DNA from: Deltaproteobacteria bacterium
Lineage (GTDB): Bacteria > Desulfobacterota > Syntrophia > Syntrophales > Fen-1087
Length of the DNA: 6,637 nt
Direction of reading: 5' to 3'
NCBI GenBank assembly: GCA_026388595.1
Contig: JAPLJM010000130.1
Coordinates: 1 to 6,637, forward strand
In this document: positions 1 to 5,605 of the stretch, one piece after another
How the letters are laid out: each line of letters opens with the position of its first letter
Position numbering within the stretch: position 1 is the first letter of the stretch
The notes under the pieces: generated by a model
The model's input: the letters and a program-made list of their open reading frames with translations, nothing else
What the model was told of the DNA's origin: nothing
Databases searched by the model: none
Translations under genes and position numbers: made by a program

Positions 1-40
1 CCGGTTATGGTGACCGGTCCCTTGGTAGGAAAAGCAAGCG

Positions 41-670
41 ATGGAAATATCAGTGAAGTGTTTCTACGCCGTCTTGGGTTGGGTTCTGTGGTGTACTCTC
101 CACAGCGCCCTAATCTCCACAACGGTGACAGATTTCGCAAAAAAGAAACTCGGTGGCGGCTTCCGCTTTTACCGACTGTTTTATAATGTCGTGTCTCTGG
201 TGACGCTCATCCCCCTTGTCTACTATTCTCACACGCTTCGTGAAGCGCCGATTTTCCGCTGGGAAGGATCCCTGGGGATTGTTCAAGTCTTCCTCTTGGC
301 GGTTTCCGTCTATCTGTTCGTTGCCGGGGGCAAGCATTACAGCTGGGCAAGGTTTTGGGGGCTTTCTCAAATCAAGGCGGGAGGGGCGGGCAGCTCTCTT
401 GATGACAGCAGTACGTTCGTCGTATCGGGCATCCACCGGATCATCCGCCATCCCTGGTATTTGGGCGGCATCCTGATCGTATGGGCGCAAGACATGAGTG
501 CATCGACGATCCTGATCAACATGGTCATCAGTGTCTATTTCATGATCGGGGCTGTTCTGGAAGAGCGGAAACTGGTGATCGAGTTCGGTGAGAAATACCG
601 GGAATACCAACGGTCCGTTTCGATGCTTTTTCCTTGGCGATGGCTGAAAGCGAGGATTGAAGGAGGTTAA
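41..670 (+). CDS. NnrU/isoprenylcysteine methyltransferase-like integral membrane protein
   Basis: A 209-residue, mostly hydrophobic protein with likely membrane segments near residues 7-27, 44-62, 77-95 and 140-172. The C-terminal half carries the signature of the ICMT/PEMT/NnrU membrane methyltransferase superfamily: GIHRIIRHPWYLGG at 130-143, then EERKLVIEFGEKYREYQ at 174-190 and a closing FPW. In characterised relatives this region binds S-adenosylmethionine at the membrane face. The early HSALIS (21-26) resembles the conserved HS motif of NnrU and MddA-type proteins. The substrate cannot be read from sequence; small thiols, lipids or prenylated groups are all possible, and NnrU itself is linked to nitric oxide/nitrite metabolism only by context. 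The start is supported by AGGA at 27-30, ten bases upstream, a weak site. The gene converges on the PHA operon and probably has no functional tie to it. Family is fairly sure, function unknown. Confidence 0.8.
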   Translation: MEISVKCFYAVLGWVLWCTLHSALISTTVTDFAKKKLGGGFRFYRLFYNVVSLVTLIPLVYYSHTLREAPIFRWEGSLGIVQVFLLAVSVYLFVAGGKHYSWARFWGLSQIKAGGAGSSLDDSSTFVVSGIHRIIRHPWYLGGILIVWAQDMSASTILINMVISVYFMIGAVLEERKLVIEFGEKYREYQRSVSMLFPWRWLKARIEGG

Positions 671-953
671 ACACCAATTTTAACGGACTGTGTCATCGTC
701 AATAGAATCATAGTCAGGCCGTCCAGATGATAGGGACTTCCTTTTTTTACGGTGGGGGCATAGGAAGAGCGGTCTTGTGTGTCAATGGTCCCGATAGAGA
801 TGACGATTACGCATCGGAATCTCGCATCTTCGTCGATGTAGACGTTTTATTGCTTTCAGGAAGCACAAAACAGCAGCAGCAGGGGGTCAAATTTGCCTTG
901 CCACCTGGTCTGACAGGGTATCTTCCACAACCAATGAATCAGTATGAGAAAAT
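671..953. other. Convergent intergenic spacer, no gene supported
   Basis: This gap separates the stop codons of the rightward membrane methyltransferase-like gene and the leftward hydratase. I see no convincing gene in either direction. It holds a small stem-loop at 851-865 (TGCTT, 5-base loop, AAGCA) flanked by T- and A-rich bases, a (CAG)4 run at 871-882 and the string GGGGGTCAAATTTG at 882-895. No stem followed by a proper T-run was found for either converging gene, so termination here may be Rho-dependent or use a hairpin I missed. Confidence 0.5.
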
Positions 954-1382
954 TCAGCTTTTCGGTGCCTTCGGAGGACTGACCACCGCTTCCCCGTCCA
1001 GTACCACCGTTCCATCCTGATTGGTGCAGGTGGTTTTCAGGCGGATGCGGTTTTTCTCTGCAATGATCTCCACAACCTCTGCCCGGGCGGTAATCGTATC
1101 GCCGAATCGGACAGGCGCCAAAAAACTCAGGGACTGTTTCATGTAAATCGTTCCGGGACCGGGAAGCTGGGTGCCGAGAATGGTGGAAATGAATCCGGCA
1201 GTCAGCATACCGTGGGCAATCCTCGTTTTAAAGAAGGTCTTTTGAGCGTAGGCCTCATTAAGGTGGGCCGGGTTGAAATCCCCGATAATGCCCGCATAAA
1301 GGTAAACATCCGTTTCCGATACCGTCTTCGAGAACTCGGCTGCATCGCCCAGACTGATCTTGTCAATGGTCTTGCCAATCAT
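954..1382 (-). CDS. phaJ: MaoC-family (R)-specific enoyl-CoA hydratase, PhaJ-like
   Basis: A 142-residue single hot-dog protein of the MaoC/hydratase-2 family. The hydratase motif reads YAGIIGDFNPAHLNEAYA (29-46). Asp35 and His40 match the catalytic Asp31 and His36 of Aeromonas caviae PhaJ at a constant offset of four, and Ser66 falls where PhaJ has Ser62. The following AHGMLTAGFIS and the LPGPGTIY at 73-80 are also typical. The family adds water to trans-2-enoyl-CoA to give (R)-3-hydroxyacyl-CoA, the monomer for PHA synthase, in the cytoplasm. The length is that of short PhaJ enzymes. It is the last gene of the phaE-phaC-GAF group, 38 bases after the GAF gene, with its own strong Shine-Dalgarno. 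Chain-length preference cannot be judged. A related MaoC role outside PHA synthesis is possible, but the operon context makes PhaJ the best reading. Confidence 0.88.
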   Translation of the reverse strand: MIGKTIDKISLGDAAEFSKTVSETDVYLYAGIIGDFNPAHLNEAYAQKTFFKTRIAHGMLTAGFISTILGTQLPGPGTIYMKQSLSFLAPVRFGDTITARAEVVEIIAEKNRIRLKTTCTNQDGTVVLDGEAVVSPPKAPKS

Positions 1383-1390
1383 GATCTTTT

Positions 1391-1398
1391 CCTCCCTT
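1391..1398 (-). promoter_or_regulatory. Shine-Dalgarno of the phaJ-like gene
   Basis: AAGGGAGG on the minus strand, eight bases before the ATG at 1382. A strong site inside the 38-base gap after the GAF gene; it fixes the hydratase start. Confidence 0.8.
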
Positions 1399-1420
1399 AG
1401 AATAGCGTGATAAGCCTCTG

Positions 1421-2467
1421 TCAGAACCAGCAGCGGTGACTCCAGATTTCCTCTTTCAACTCCTTCATGTCGCTTTTCAGAATCAGGTAAAGGCTGGCGT
1501 TCTGGATGGCCAATCCCCCCTGATAGGCCAAAGCCGTCACCTGCATGATATCGTCTTCCGTGAATTCACGCGGGGTTGCGCTGTAAAGACGGAGTACGCC
1601 GATGACCTCTTCTTTGGCTTTGATGGGGACGCAGAGGATGGAAACGATCCCCTCCTCTTTCTTCTCGTTTTTGTATTGAACCCCTTTGTCCAGAGAAGCA
1701 TCCTTAACGACAACCGGCTTGCCCTTCAGGGCTTCGGCAATGCTTTTCTCCGCGGAGATGGGTCCTTTGCTTAGATATTTTTCACTGAGGCCGTAACTGG
1801 CGACCAGCTTCAGGTTTACACGCTCATCGTCGAGGAGGCGGATGGTGGCAGCCTTGACGCCGATGGCTTTTGCCACATCAGCCGTGAGGGCCTGCAGGAT
1901 ATCCTTCAGGTCCAGACTGGAATTGATGCTGGCAGCCAGATCGAGGAACATCCGGGTATTCTCCCTCAGTTTTTCAACGAGCCGGGCATGTTCGATGGCC
2001 ATCCCCCCCTGTTCGGCCAAAACCGTCAGAAATTCGATTTCCTGATCTGCGAATATTCGAGCATCAGCGGTGTAAAGACAGAGCGTCCCGATCAGTTGCC
2101 CCTGGACCATGACCGGGACAACCAGGATGGAAACGATGCCCTCCTTTTTCTTTAACTCGCGGTTCGCCGCTTTCGGATCTTTCGTGGCATCCCTGTAGTG
2201 GATATAGCCTTTCTCTCTCAAGACCGGCATTTCCTTCCGCACATGATCCAGTCCGGCATGGATATAATTTTTAGACAATCCGGTCTGGGCGACAGGGACG
2301 TACGTCCCCTTTTCTTCATCCAGAAGAAACAGACTGGCTGCTTTCCCCCTCATGGTTTCTACAGCGCTCTGCACGATCAGATTGAGAATTTCATCTCTGT
2401 CAAGGGTGGTCCCGAGGGCGCGCGAAACCTTCGTTATCGCTTTAAAATAGTTGCTTTTTTCAGTCAT
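1421..2467 (-). CDS. Tandem GAF-domain protein without output domain
   Basis: A 348-residue soluble protein made of two GAF domains, at about 24-165 and 184-330. The repeats are clearly homologous to each other: KKEGIVSILVVPV (107-119) then IGTLCLY (126-132) in the first, KEEGIVSILCVPI (270-282) then IGVLRLY (289-295) in the second, followed by matching helices (AEQGGMAIEHARL, AYQGGLAIQNASL). GAF domains bind small ligands such as cyclic nucleotides, haem or metabolites, or mediate dimerisation. The ligand here is not predictable. No kinase, GGDEF, HTH, PilZ or transmembrane segment is visible. The C-terminus (331-348) is a charged helix ending in an aromatic WSHRCWF. The gene lies between phaC and the phaJ-like gene and starts 12 bases after the phaC stop, in the same frame. 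Co-expression with PHA synthase suggests a regulatory or granule-associated role, which is inference. Domain calls are firm. Confidence 0.93.
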   Translation of the reverse strand: MTEKSNYFKAITKVSRALGTTLDRDEILNLIVQSAVETMRGKAASLFLLDEEKGTYVPVAQTGLSKNYIHAGLDHVRKEMPVLREKGYIHYRDATKDPKAANRELKKKEGIVSILVVPVMVQGQLIGTLCLYTADARIFADQEIEFLTVLAEQGGMAIEHARLVEKLRENTRMFLDLAASINSSLDLKDILQALTADVAKAIGVKAATIRLLDDERVNLKLVASYGLSEKYLSKGPISAEKSIAEALKGKPVVVKDASLDKGVQYKNEKKEEGIVSILCVPIKAKEEVIGVLRLYSATPREFTEDDIMQVTALAYQGGLAIQNASLYLILKSDMKELKEEIWSHRCWF

Positions 2468-2476
2468 GGCCTTGTT

Positions 2477-2482
2477 CTCCTA
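2477..2482 (-). promoter_or_regulatory. Ribosome binding site of the GAF gene overlapping the phaC stop
   Basis: TAGGAG on the minus strand. Its first three bases are the TAG stop of phaC and the AGGAG is a Shine-Dalgarno nine bases before the GAF-gene ATG at 2467. The overlap implies translational coupling and supports independent initiation of the GAF protein. Confidence 0.75.
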
Positions 2483-3787
2483 TAGGGTCTCTGAAATCAC
2501 TTGCGTTAGCGATGGTCTTCCTTTTACGGTCATCCTTTTCATGGGCGCCGGCGGTTTTTCCCTGGCCGGCAGCCGGTTCTTTTTTCCCTTGGCGGCGGGC
2601 TTGACAGGCCTCACTTGCCCGGCTTTCGCCCCCGGAGCGCCTGTCTTCGCATCGGATCTTTTCGATATCCTCTGTTGCACTGCCTCCCCTGCGACGACAA
2701 CATCCTCCGGGGCGTCCCTTTCCTTTAGCCATCTGGCAATCTTCGGTGCAAACTCCCGCTGGCACTTGGAGCTCACATAGATGCCGATATGGCCCGTATC
2801 CAGGCTGACATTCTCCTTGTCCGTACTGCCGATCTTTTCAATCAGCATTTCACATGCGGCGGGGGGAACAAGGTGATCGAACATGCCGTAAAAATTCAAG
2901 ACCGGCATGGTGATATTTTTCAAGTCCACCCGGCGTCCGCCCAATTCCATCTTGCTTTGAATCAGCAGATTCTTCTGATATCCGTCCTTGACGAACTGCC
3001 GGAAGGTTTCACCGGGGACATCCGGGCTGTCGAAGATCCATTTTTCCATCCGGACAAAATTTTCCACAAAGGTTTTGTTGTCCATATGCTCAAAGAAGCC
3101 GACGTATTTGTCAATCATGAGACGGGCCGGATTCAGCAGCAGAAATCCAAAATTCATCATATCCGCGGGAATATTACCATAGGTGTCCACCAGCCGGTCG
3201 ACATCAAGTGCCTTCATCCAGATATGGAGAAGGCCCGTATCCGTATCGAAATTGGTTGGCGTTACCGTGGTGATCAGATTTTTAATCTTCTCAGGATGCA
3301 GGGCGGCATACATGACACAAAAGGCGCCCCCCATGCAGATCCCCATCAGATTGATCTTCTCGATCCCATGTTTCTTCCGAATAAGGTCAACCATATTGTT
3401 TATATAGCCGTTGACGTGGTCGTCTATGGTCACATAGCGGTCCTTCCGGGTCGGGTAGCCCCAGTCCACCATATACAAGTCAATGCCCTCTTTTTGAAAA
3501 GTCTTGACCACGCTCCTGTCCGGCTGGAGATCCAGCATGGTTTCCCGGTTGATCAGTGCGTATACGACCAGGAGCGGCGTCTTCAGTTGCGGGTCTCCTT
3601 CGAGGCCGTAATGCTTCAATTTGACACGATCTTCTTCATAGATGATGTCATAAGGCGTCACAGCAATGTCGGAAGACAGCGGACCGAGCAACACCTCTGA
3701 CGCCTTTGTCACCCGTGCCTGAGTCTTTTCCGCATCTTCAGCAAGGTTTGCCAAAATGAGGTCAAGGGGAATTTTGGGTTGACTCAT
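2480..3787 (-). CDS. phaC: Class III PHA synthase catalytic subunit PhaC with basic C-terminal tail
   Basis: A 435-residue alpha/beta-hydrolase-fold synthase that polymerises (R)-3-hydroxyacyl-CoA into PHA, releasing CoA, at the granule surface together with PhaE. The lipase-box-like GICMGG (149-154) contains nucleophile Cys151. Asp304 in FYGMFDHLVPP and His333 in DTGHIG complete the triad. All three lie exactly two residues beyond the Allochromatium vinosum class III residues Cys149, Asp302 and His331, so the catalytic core is intact and almost collinear. YMVDWGYP at 105-112 is also typical. Class III PhaC proteins are usually about 355-360 residues. Here the core ends near residue 357 and about 75 more follow. 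Residues 375-435 are low-complexity, with 16 Lys/Arg against 3 Asp/Glu plus many Pro and Ala. The start follows a strong AAAGGAGG. It lies 32 bases after phaE. Confidence 0.97.
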   Translation of the reverse strand: MSQPKIPLDLILANLAEDAEKTQARVTKASEVLLGPLSSDIAVTPYDIIYEEDRVKLKHYGLEGDPQLKTPLLVVYALINRETMLDLQPDRSVVKTFQKEGIDLYMVDWGYPTRKDRYVTIDDHVNGYINNMVDLIRKKHGIEKINLMGICMGGAFCVMYAALHPEKIKNLITTVTPTNFDTDTGLLHIWMKALDVDRLVDTYGNIPADMMNFGFLLLNPARLMIDKYVGFFEHMDNKTFVENFVRMEKWIFDSPDVPGETFRQFVKDGYQKNLLIQSKMELGGRRVDLKNITMPVLNFYGMFDHLVPPAACEMLIEKIGSTDKENVSLDTGHIGIYVSSKCQREFAPKIARWLKERDAPEDVVVAGEAVQQRISKRSDAKTGAPGAKAGQVRPVKPAAKGKKNRLPAREKPPAPMKRMTVKGRPSLTQVISETL

Positions 3788-3795
3788 CGATCCTG

Positions 3796-3803
3796 CCTCC
3801 TTT
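3796..3803 (-). promoter_or_regulatory. Shine-Dalgarno of phaC
   Basis: AAAGGAGG on the minus strand, eight bases upstream of the ATG at 3787, close to the ideal site. It is the strongest ribosome binding site seen in the operon and fixes the phaC start. Confidence 0.85.
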
Positions 3804-3819
3804 CAAGAATGGTTAATGG

Positions 3820-4704
3820 TCATGATGCCTTCGGCAATTGACTTTCCAGGTATTTAACCCTTTTTTTCAAAATATGCAGATCCTTGTACAGCTCATCCAT
3901 TTCCTTGTGCGTCGGCACCGGCAGGGCTTGGAGAATATCCTGCAGGACTTCGTTTTTGGAAATAATATACTCTGACAGATGGTTGAACAGTTCTGAAAGG
4001 GTTTTCTTGTACTCCGGCGATTTGAAGAGCGTCATGTAATGACCCTCCAGGACCTTGATGAACATGTTGTAATATTCCTTGGTTTCCTTTGGAAGCTTCC
4101 CTTCTTTGGCCAGGGCGTCGAGCTGCTGCTGCACCCCTTTGAATGACTTTTCAAAGGGGAGATAAAGGATCGACAGAAACTCCGCACCGACGACATGCAT
4201 CAGATTGAGCTTGTCGAGGAACTGATTAAACCGTTCCTGGTAAGACCGGGTCAGGCCTAACTGCGGGGTATAGAAAAACTGCCGGAGTTCCTCTTCGTAG
4301 ATTTCTTTCAGGGCCTTGAACATCTCCTGATCAACACTTTCAAACTGGTGGGCTTCGACCTGTTGCCCGATCTTCCCGGCCCGTTCAATATTTTTTTTCT
4401 GCATTTCGAAACAGGCGTCCCAGGTCGCCTCCGCTATTTTAAGGAACACATCGGGCAACGTACCCACGCCCTTAAAAACGGCCTTGGCGGTTTCCGGTTC
4501 GTTCAGGGTGGATGAGAGCGATTGCCACGCCTTCATGGCCGCTTCCCATGATTCGACGGTCCGGCCTTTTGTCCCTTTTTCCGGCTTGGCATCGGGCACA
4601 GCGGGCGCCATCTTCATAAATGATGACCAGAAATCGTTGCCGGATTTGAGCCAGTCCGCAAAGGGAGGCAAATTTTCTATTTTTTCCTGCTGATTCTCAT
4701 CCAT
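3820..4704 (-). CDS. phaE: Class III PHA synthase subunit PhaE
   Basis: A 294-residue, mainly helical, soluble protein, the non-catalytic partner that activates PhaC in class III synthases. Recognition rests on the conserved PQLGLTRSYQERFNQ at 147-161, the PxLGxxRxYQ motif of PhaE. A C-terminal LPVPTHKEMDELYKDL (261-276) runs into a Lys/Leu-rich coiled-coil-like helix (to about 290), the common ending of PhaE and of phasin-like proteins. Trp-rich segments early on (DFWSSFM, ESWEAAMKAW, EATWDACFE) also fit the family. It is somewhat shorter than the roughly 357-residue A. vinosum protein. PhaE is divergent across taxa, so adjacency to phaC adds weight. It is the first gene of the operon, about 80 bases downstream of the predicted transcription start, with GAGGTG just before its ATG. 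Confidence 0.94.
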   Translation of the reverse strand: MDENQQEKIENLPPFADWLKSGNDFWSSFMKMAPAVPDAKPEKGTKGRTVESWEAAMKAWQSLSSTLNEPETAKAVFKGVGTLPDVFLKIAEATWDACFEMQKKNIERAGKIGQQVEAHQFESVDQEMFKALKEIYEEELRQFFYTPQLGLTRSYQERFNQFLDKLNLMHVVGAEFLSILYLPFEKSFKGVQQQLDALAKEGKLPKETKEYYNMFIKVLEGHYMTLFKSPEYKKTLSELFNHLSEYIISKNEVLQDILQALPVPTHKEMDELYKDLHILKKRVKYLESQLPKAS

Positions 4705-4708
4705 GGTT

Positions 4709-4714
4709 CACCTC
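4709..4714 (-). promoter_or_regulatory. Shine-Dalgarno of phaE
   Basis: GAGGTG on the minus strand, four bases before the ATG at 4704. Spacing measured from the GAGG core is six bases, acceptable for efficient initiation. Confidence 0.6.
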
Positions 4715-4792
4715 ATGATCCATCGAAAAGTTAATGAAATAGAGAATATTCTTGTGAAGCAACGAGAAAGAAGAGATTTATGATTCAGGAGT

Positions 4793-4821
4793 ATTATAGC
4801 AATGATGACGCTACCCGTCAA
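4793..4821 (-). promoter_or_regulatory. Sigma-70-type promoter of the phaE-phaC-GAF-phaJ operon
   Basis: On the minus strand the -35 box is TTGACG (4821-4816), the spacer is exactly 17 bases (4815-4799) and the -10 box is a perfect TATAAT (4798-4793), preceded by TGC, an extended -10. Transcription would start near 4786, leaving a leader of about 80 bases before phaE. It lies just after the stop of the upstream hydrolase, so the operon has its own strong promoter even if some read-through occurs. By sequence alone this is the clearest promoter in the window. Confidence 0.82.
4806..4820. promoter_or_regulatory. Inverted repeat over the -35 box, candidate operator
   Basis: TGACG-CTACC-CGTCA is a perfect 5-base inverted repeat with a 5-base centre. 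It overlaps five of the six bases of the -35 box and part of the spacer, where a bound repressor would block RNA polymerase. I cannot assign it to a known regulator. Arms this short can occur by chance, so the operator role is inference. Confidence 0.35.
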
Positions 4822-4844
4822 TTGATATTCATCCGCCGTCCATT

Positions 4845-5324
4845 TTAGCCGGTGAGTAAATCGTCCCATGGCATGCTGCTGAAGGTATGATGCAGCGAAT
4901 GATCATCCTCCACGATATGGTGGTCGAGATTGACAAAAACACGCTGCGCGATGGCCTGCACGGCCTGTGGCGGAACGACGTCGTCAAAGCGGCCGTGATA
5001 AAGCACCGTCGGCGTGTCTATCCGGCTGGCCAGACAGGGTTGAAATTCAATCAGGTCCAGGGCCGGTGCGAGCAGAATCAGCTTCCTGACGGCCTGGGGG
5101 GTTCGGCAGGCATAGATGGCCGCCATCAGTCCGCCGTAACTGGAGCCCACCAGGACCAAATCAGCCTTCTGTTGCAGACAGCGATTCAGTTTATCCATCC
5201 GCTGATCCAGAGGGCCGACAAAATCCTCAAGGATCATGTCGGGAAATTTATTCCTGAAAAATTCACCTTTTGTCCCATAACTTGTGCTTTCAAGGCCGTG
5301 GATAAATACACGTGTCAAGGGCAT
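4845..5324 (-). CDS. Small alpha/beta hydrolase, YqiA/UPF0227-like
   Basis: A 159-residue compact alpha/beta hydrolase. It opens directly with the first strand and oxyanion-type motif VFIHG (6-10), then has the nucleophile elbow GSSYGG at 60-65 with Ser62, HGRFDDVVPP at 110-119 with Asp114 as likely acid, and DDHSLHH at 140-146 with His142 as likely base. The short HG, GSSxGG, GxxD, H layout resembles E. coli YqiA, an esterase with activity on short acyl esters. The open frame continues upstream to an ATG at 5459. I prefer the ATG at 5324 because AAGGTG precedes it by six bases, it places the first strand at the N-terminus as in the family, and the longer version would begin inside a palindromic repeat. 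The gene reads the same way as the PHA operon and ends 24 bases before its -35 box. A role in PHA turnover is possible but not shown. Confidence 0.85.
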   Translation of the reverse strand: MPLTRVFIHGLESTSYGTKGEFFRNKFPDMILEDFVGPLDQRMDKLNRCLQQKADLVLVGSSYGGLMAAIYACRTPQAVRKLILLAPALDLIEFQPCLASRIDTPTVLYHGRFDDVVPPQAVQAIAQRVFVNLDHHIVEDDHSLHHTFSSMPWDDLLTG

Positions 5325-5330
5325 GGTTTT

Positions 5331-5336
5331 CACCTT
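5331..5336 (-). promoter_or_regulatory. Shine-Dalgarno deciding the hydrolase start
   Basis: AAGGTG on the minus strand, six bases upstream of the ATG at 5324. It favours this start over the in-frame ATG at 5459, which lies inside the repeat element. Confidence 0.6.
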
Positions 5337-5418
5337 TTCATTGAAAATGACCGGTCGGCCACTGCTTTTCCATTGCTTTAACCATGTCAGTATGTTAGGA
5401 AATTCGCAAGTGAATTTT

Positions 5419-5544
5419 GACGGCGACCTAAAAAGTCCGGATGCTGCGTTGCGCTGCATCTCCCGTCATTGCGGCTTACGACAAAGTACGCCTCATTCCT
5501 TGTGATTTGCGCGCCTTGCCTGCGGAACTTTTTAGGTCGCCGTC
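5419..5544. repeat. 126-bp palindromic, MITE-like or REP-like element
   Basis: The ends are perfect 18-base inverted repeats: GACGGCGACCTAAAAAGT at 5419-5436 and its exact complement at 5527-5544. The inner sequence is an imperfect palindrome about the same centre: GGCTTAC (5473-5479) pairs with GTACGCC (5486-5492) at six of seven positions around the loop GACAAA. The whole unit could fold into one long hairpin. Weaker similarity between the arms may continue outward to about 5405 and 5560. There is no transposase gene and no obvious target-site duplication. It lies in the divergent gap between the hydrolase and the DUF1015 gene and may affect transcription of both. Similar palindromes with ACTTTTT-type ends are, from memory, common in Desulfobacterota genomes; copy number here is untested. 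No second full copy is in the window. Confidence 0.8.
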
Positions 5545-5592
5545 CCCATTTCAGGAGTTTCTCGACTTTTTGCGGGTTGATCAATTTTGCGT

Positions 5593-5598
5593 AAGGAG
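5593..5598 (+). promoter_or_regulatory. Shine-Dalgarno of the DUF1015 gene
   Basis: AAGGAG seven bases upstream of the ATG at 5606. Strong site that fixes the start of the partial DUF1015 gene. Confidence 0.8.
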
Positions 5599-5605
5599 TG
5601 TTTTT

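Noticed and set aside
1..17. CCGGT/ACCGG stem at the left edge as a terminator of an upstream gene
   Set aside because: Five-base stem with no T-run; the upstream context is outside the window.
846..870. Stem-loop in the convergent spacer as a bidirectional terminator
   Set aside because: The stem is only five base pairs and neither strand has a T-run directly after it.
707..878. Leftward frame of about 58 residues read antisense in the spacer (contains VYIDEDARFRC)
   Set aside because: Considered as a broken gene remnant, but it is bounded upstream by a stop, has no start codon and matches no family I recognise.
871..882. (CAG)4 run as a microsatellite
   Set aside because: Four units are too few to distinguish from chance.
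727..1020. Rightward 97-residue open frame in the convergent spacer
   Set aside because: It has no Shine-Dalgarno and no recognisable motif, and its last third runs antisense through the end of the well-supported hydratase gene.
2789..3700. Long rightward open frame (303 residues) opposite phaC
   Set aside because: Antisense to a catalytic core with an intact triad. The frame is a by-product of phaC codon use, and the translation has no family features.
4887..5381. Rightward 164-residue open frame opposite the hydrolase
   Set aside because: Antisense to a gene with a full Ser-Asp-His triad; no recognisable domain.
5325..5459. 45-residue N-terminal extension of the hydrolase from an ATG at 5459
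   Set aside because: The start lies inside the palindromic repeat, the added residues look non-homologous, and a Shine-Dalgarno favours the ATG at 5324.
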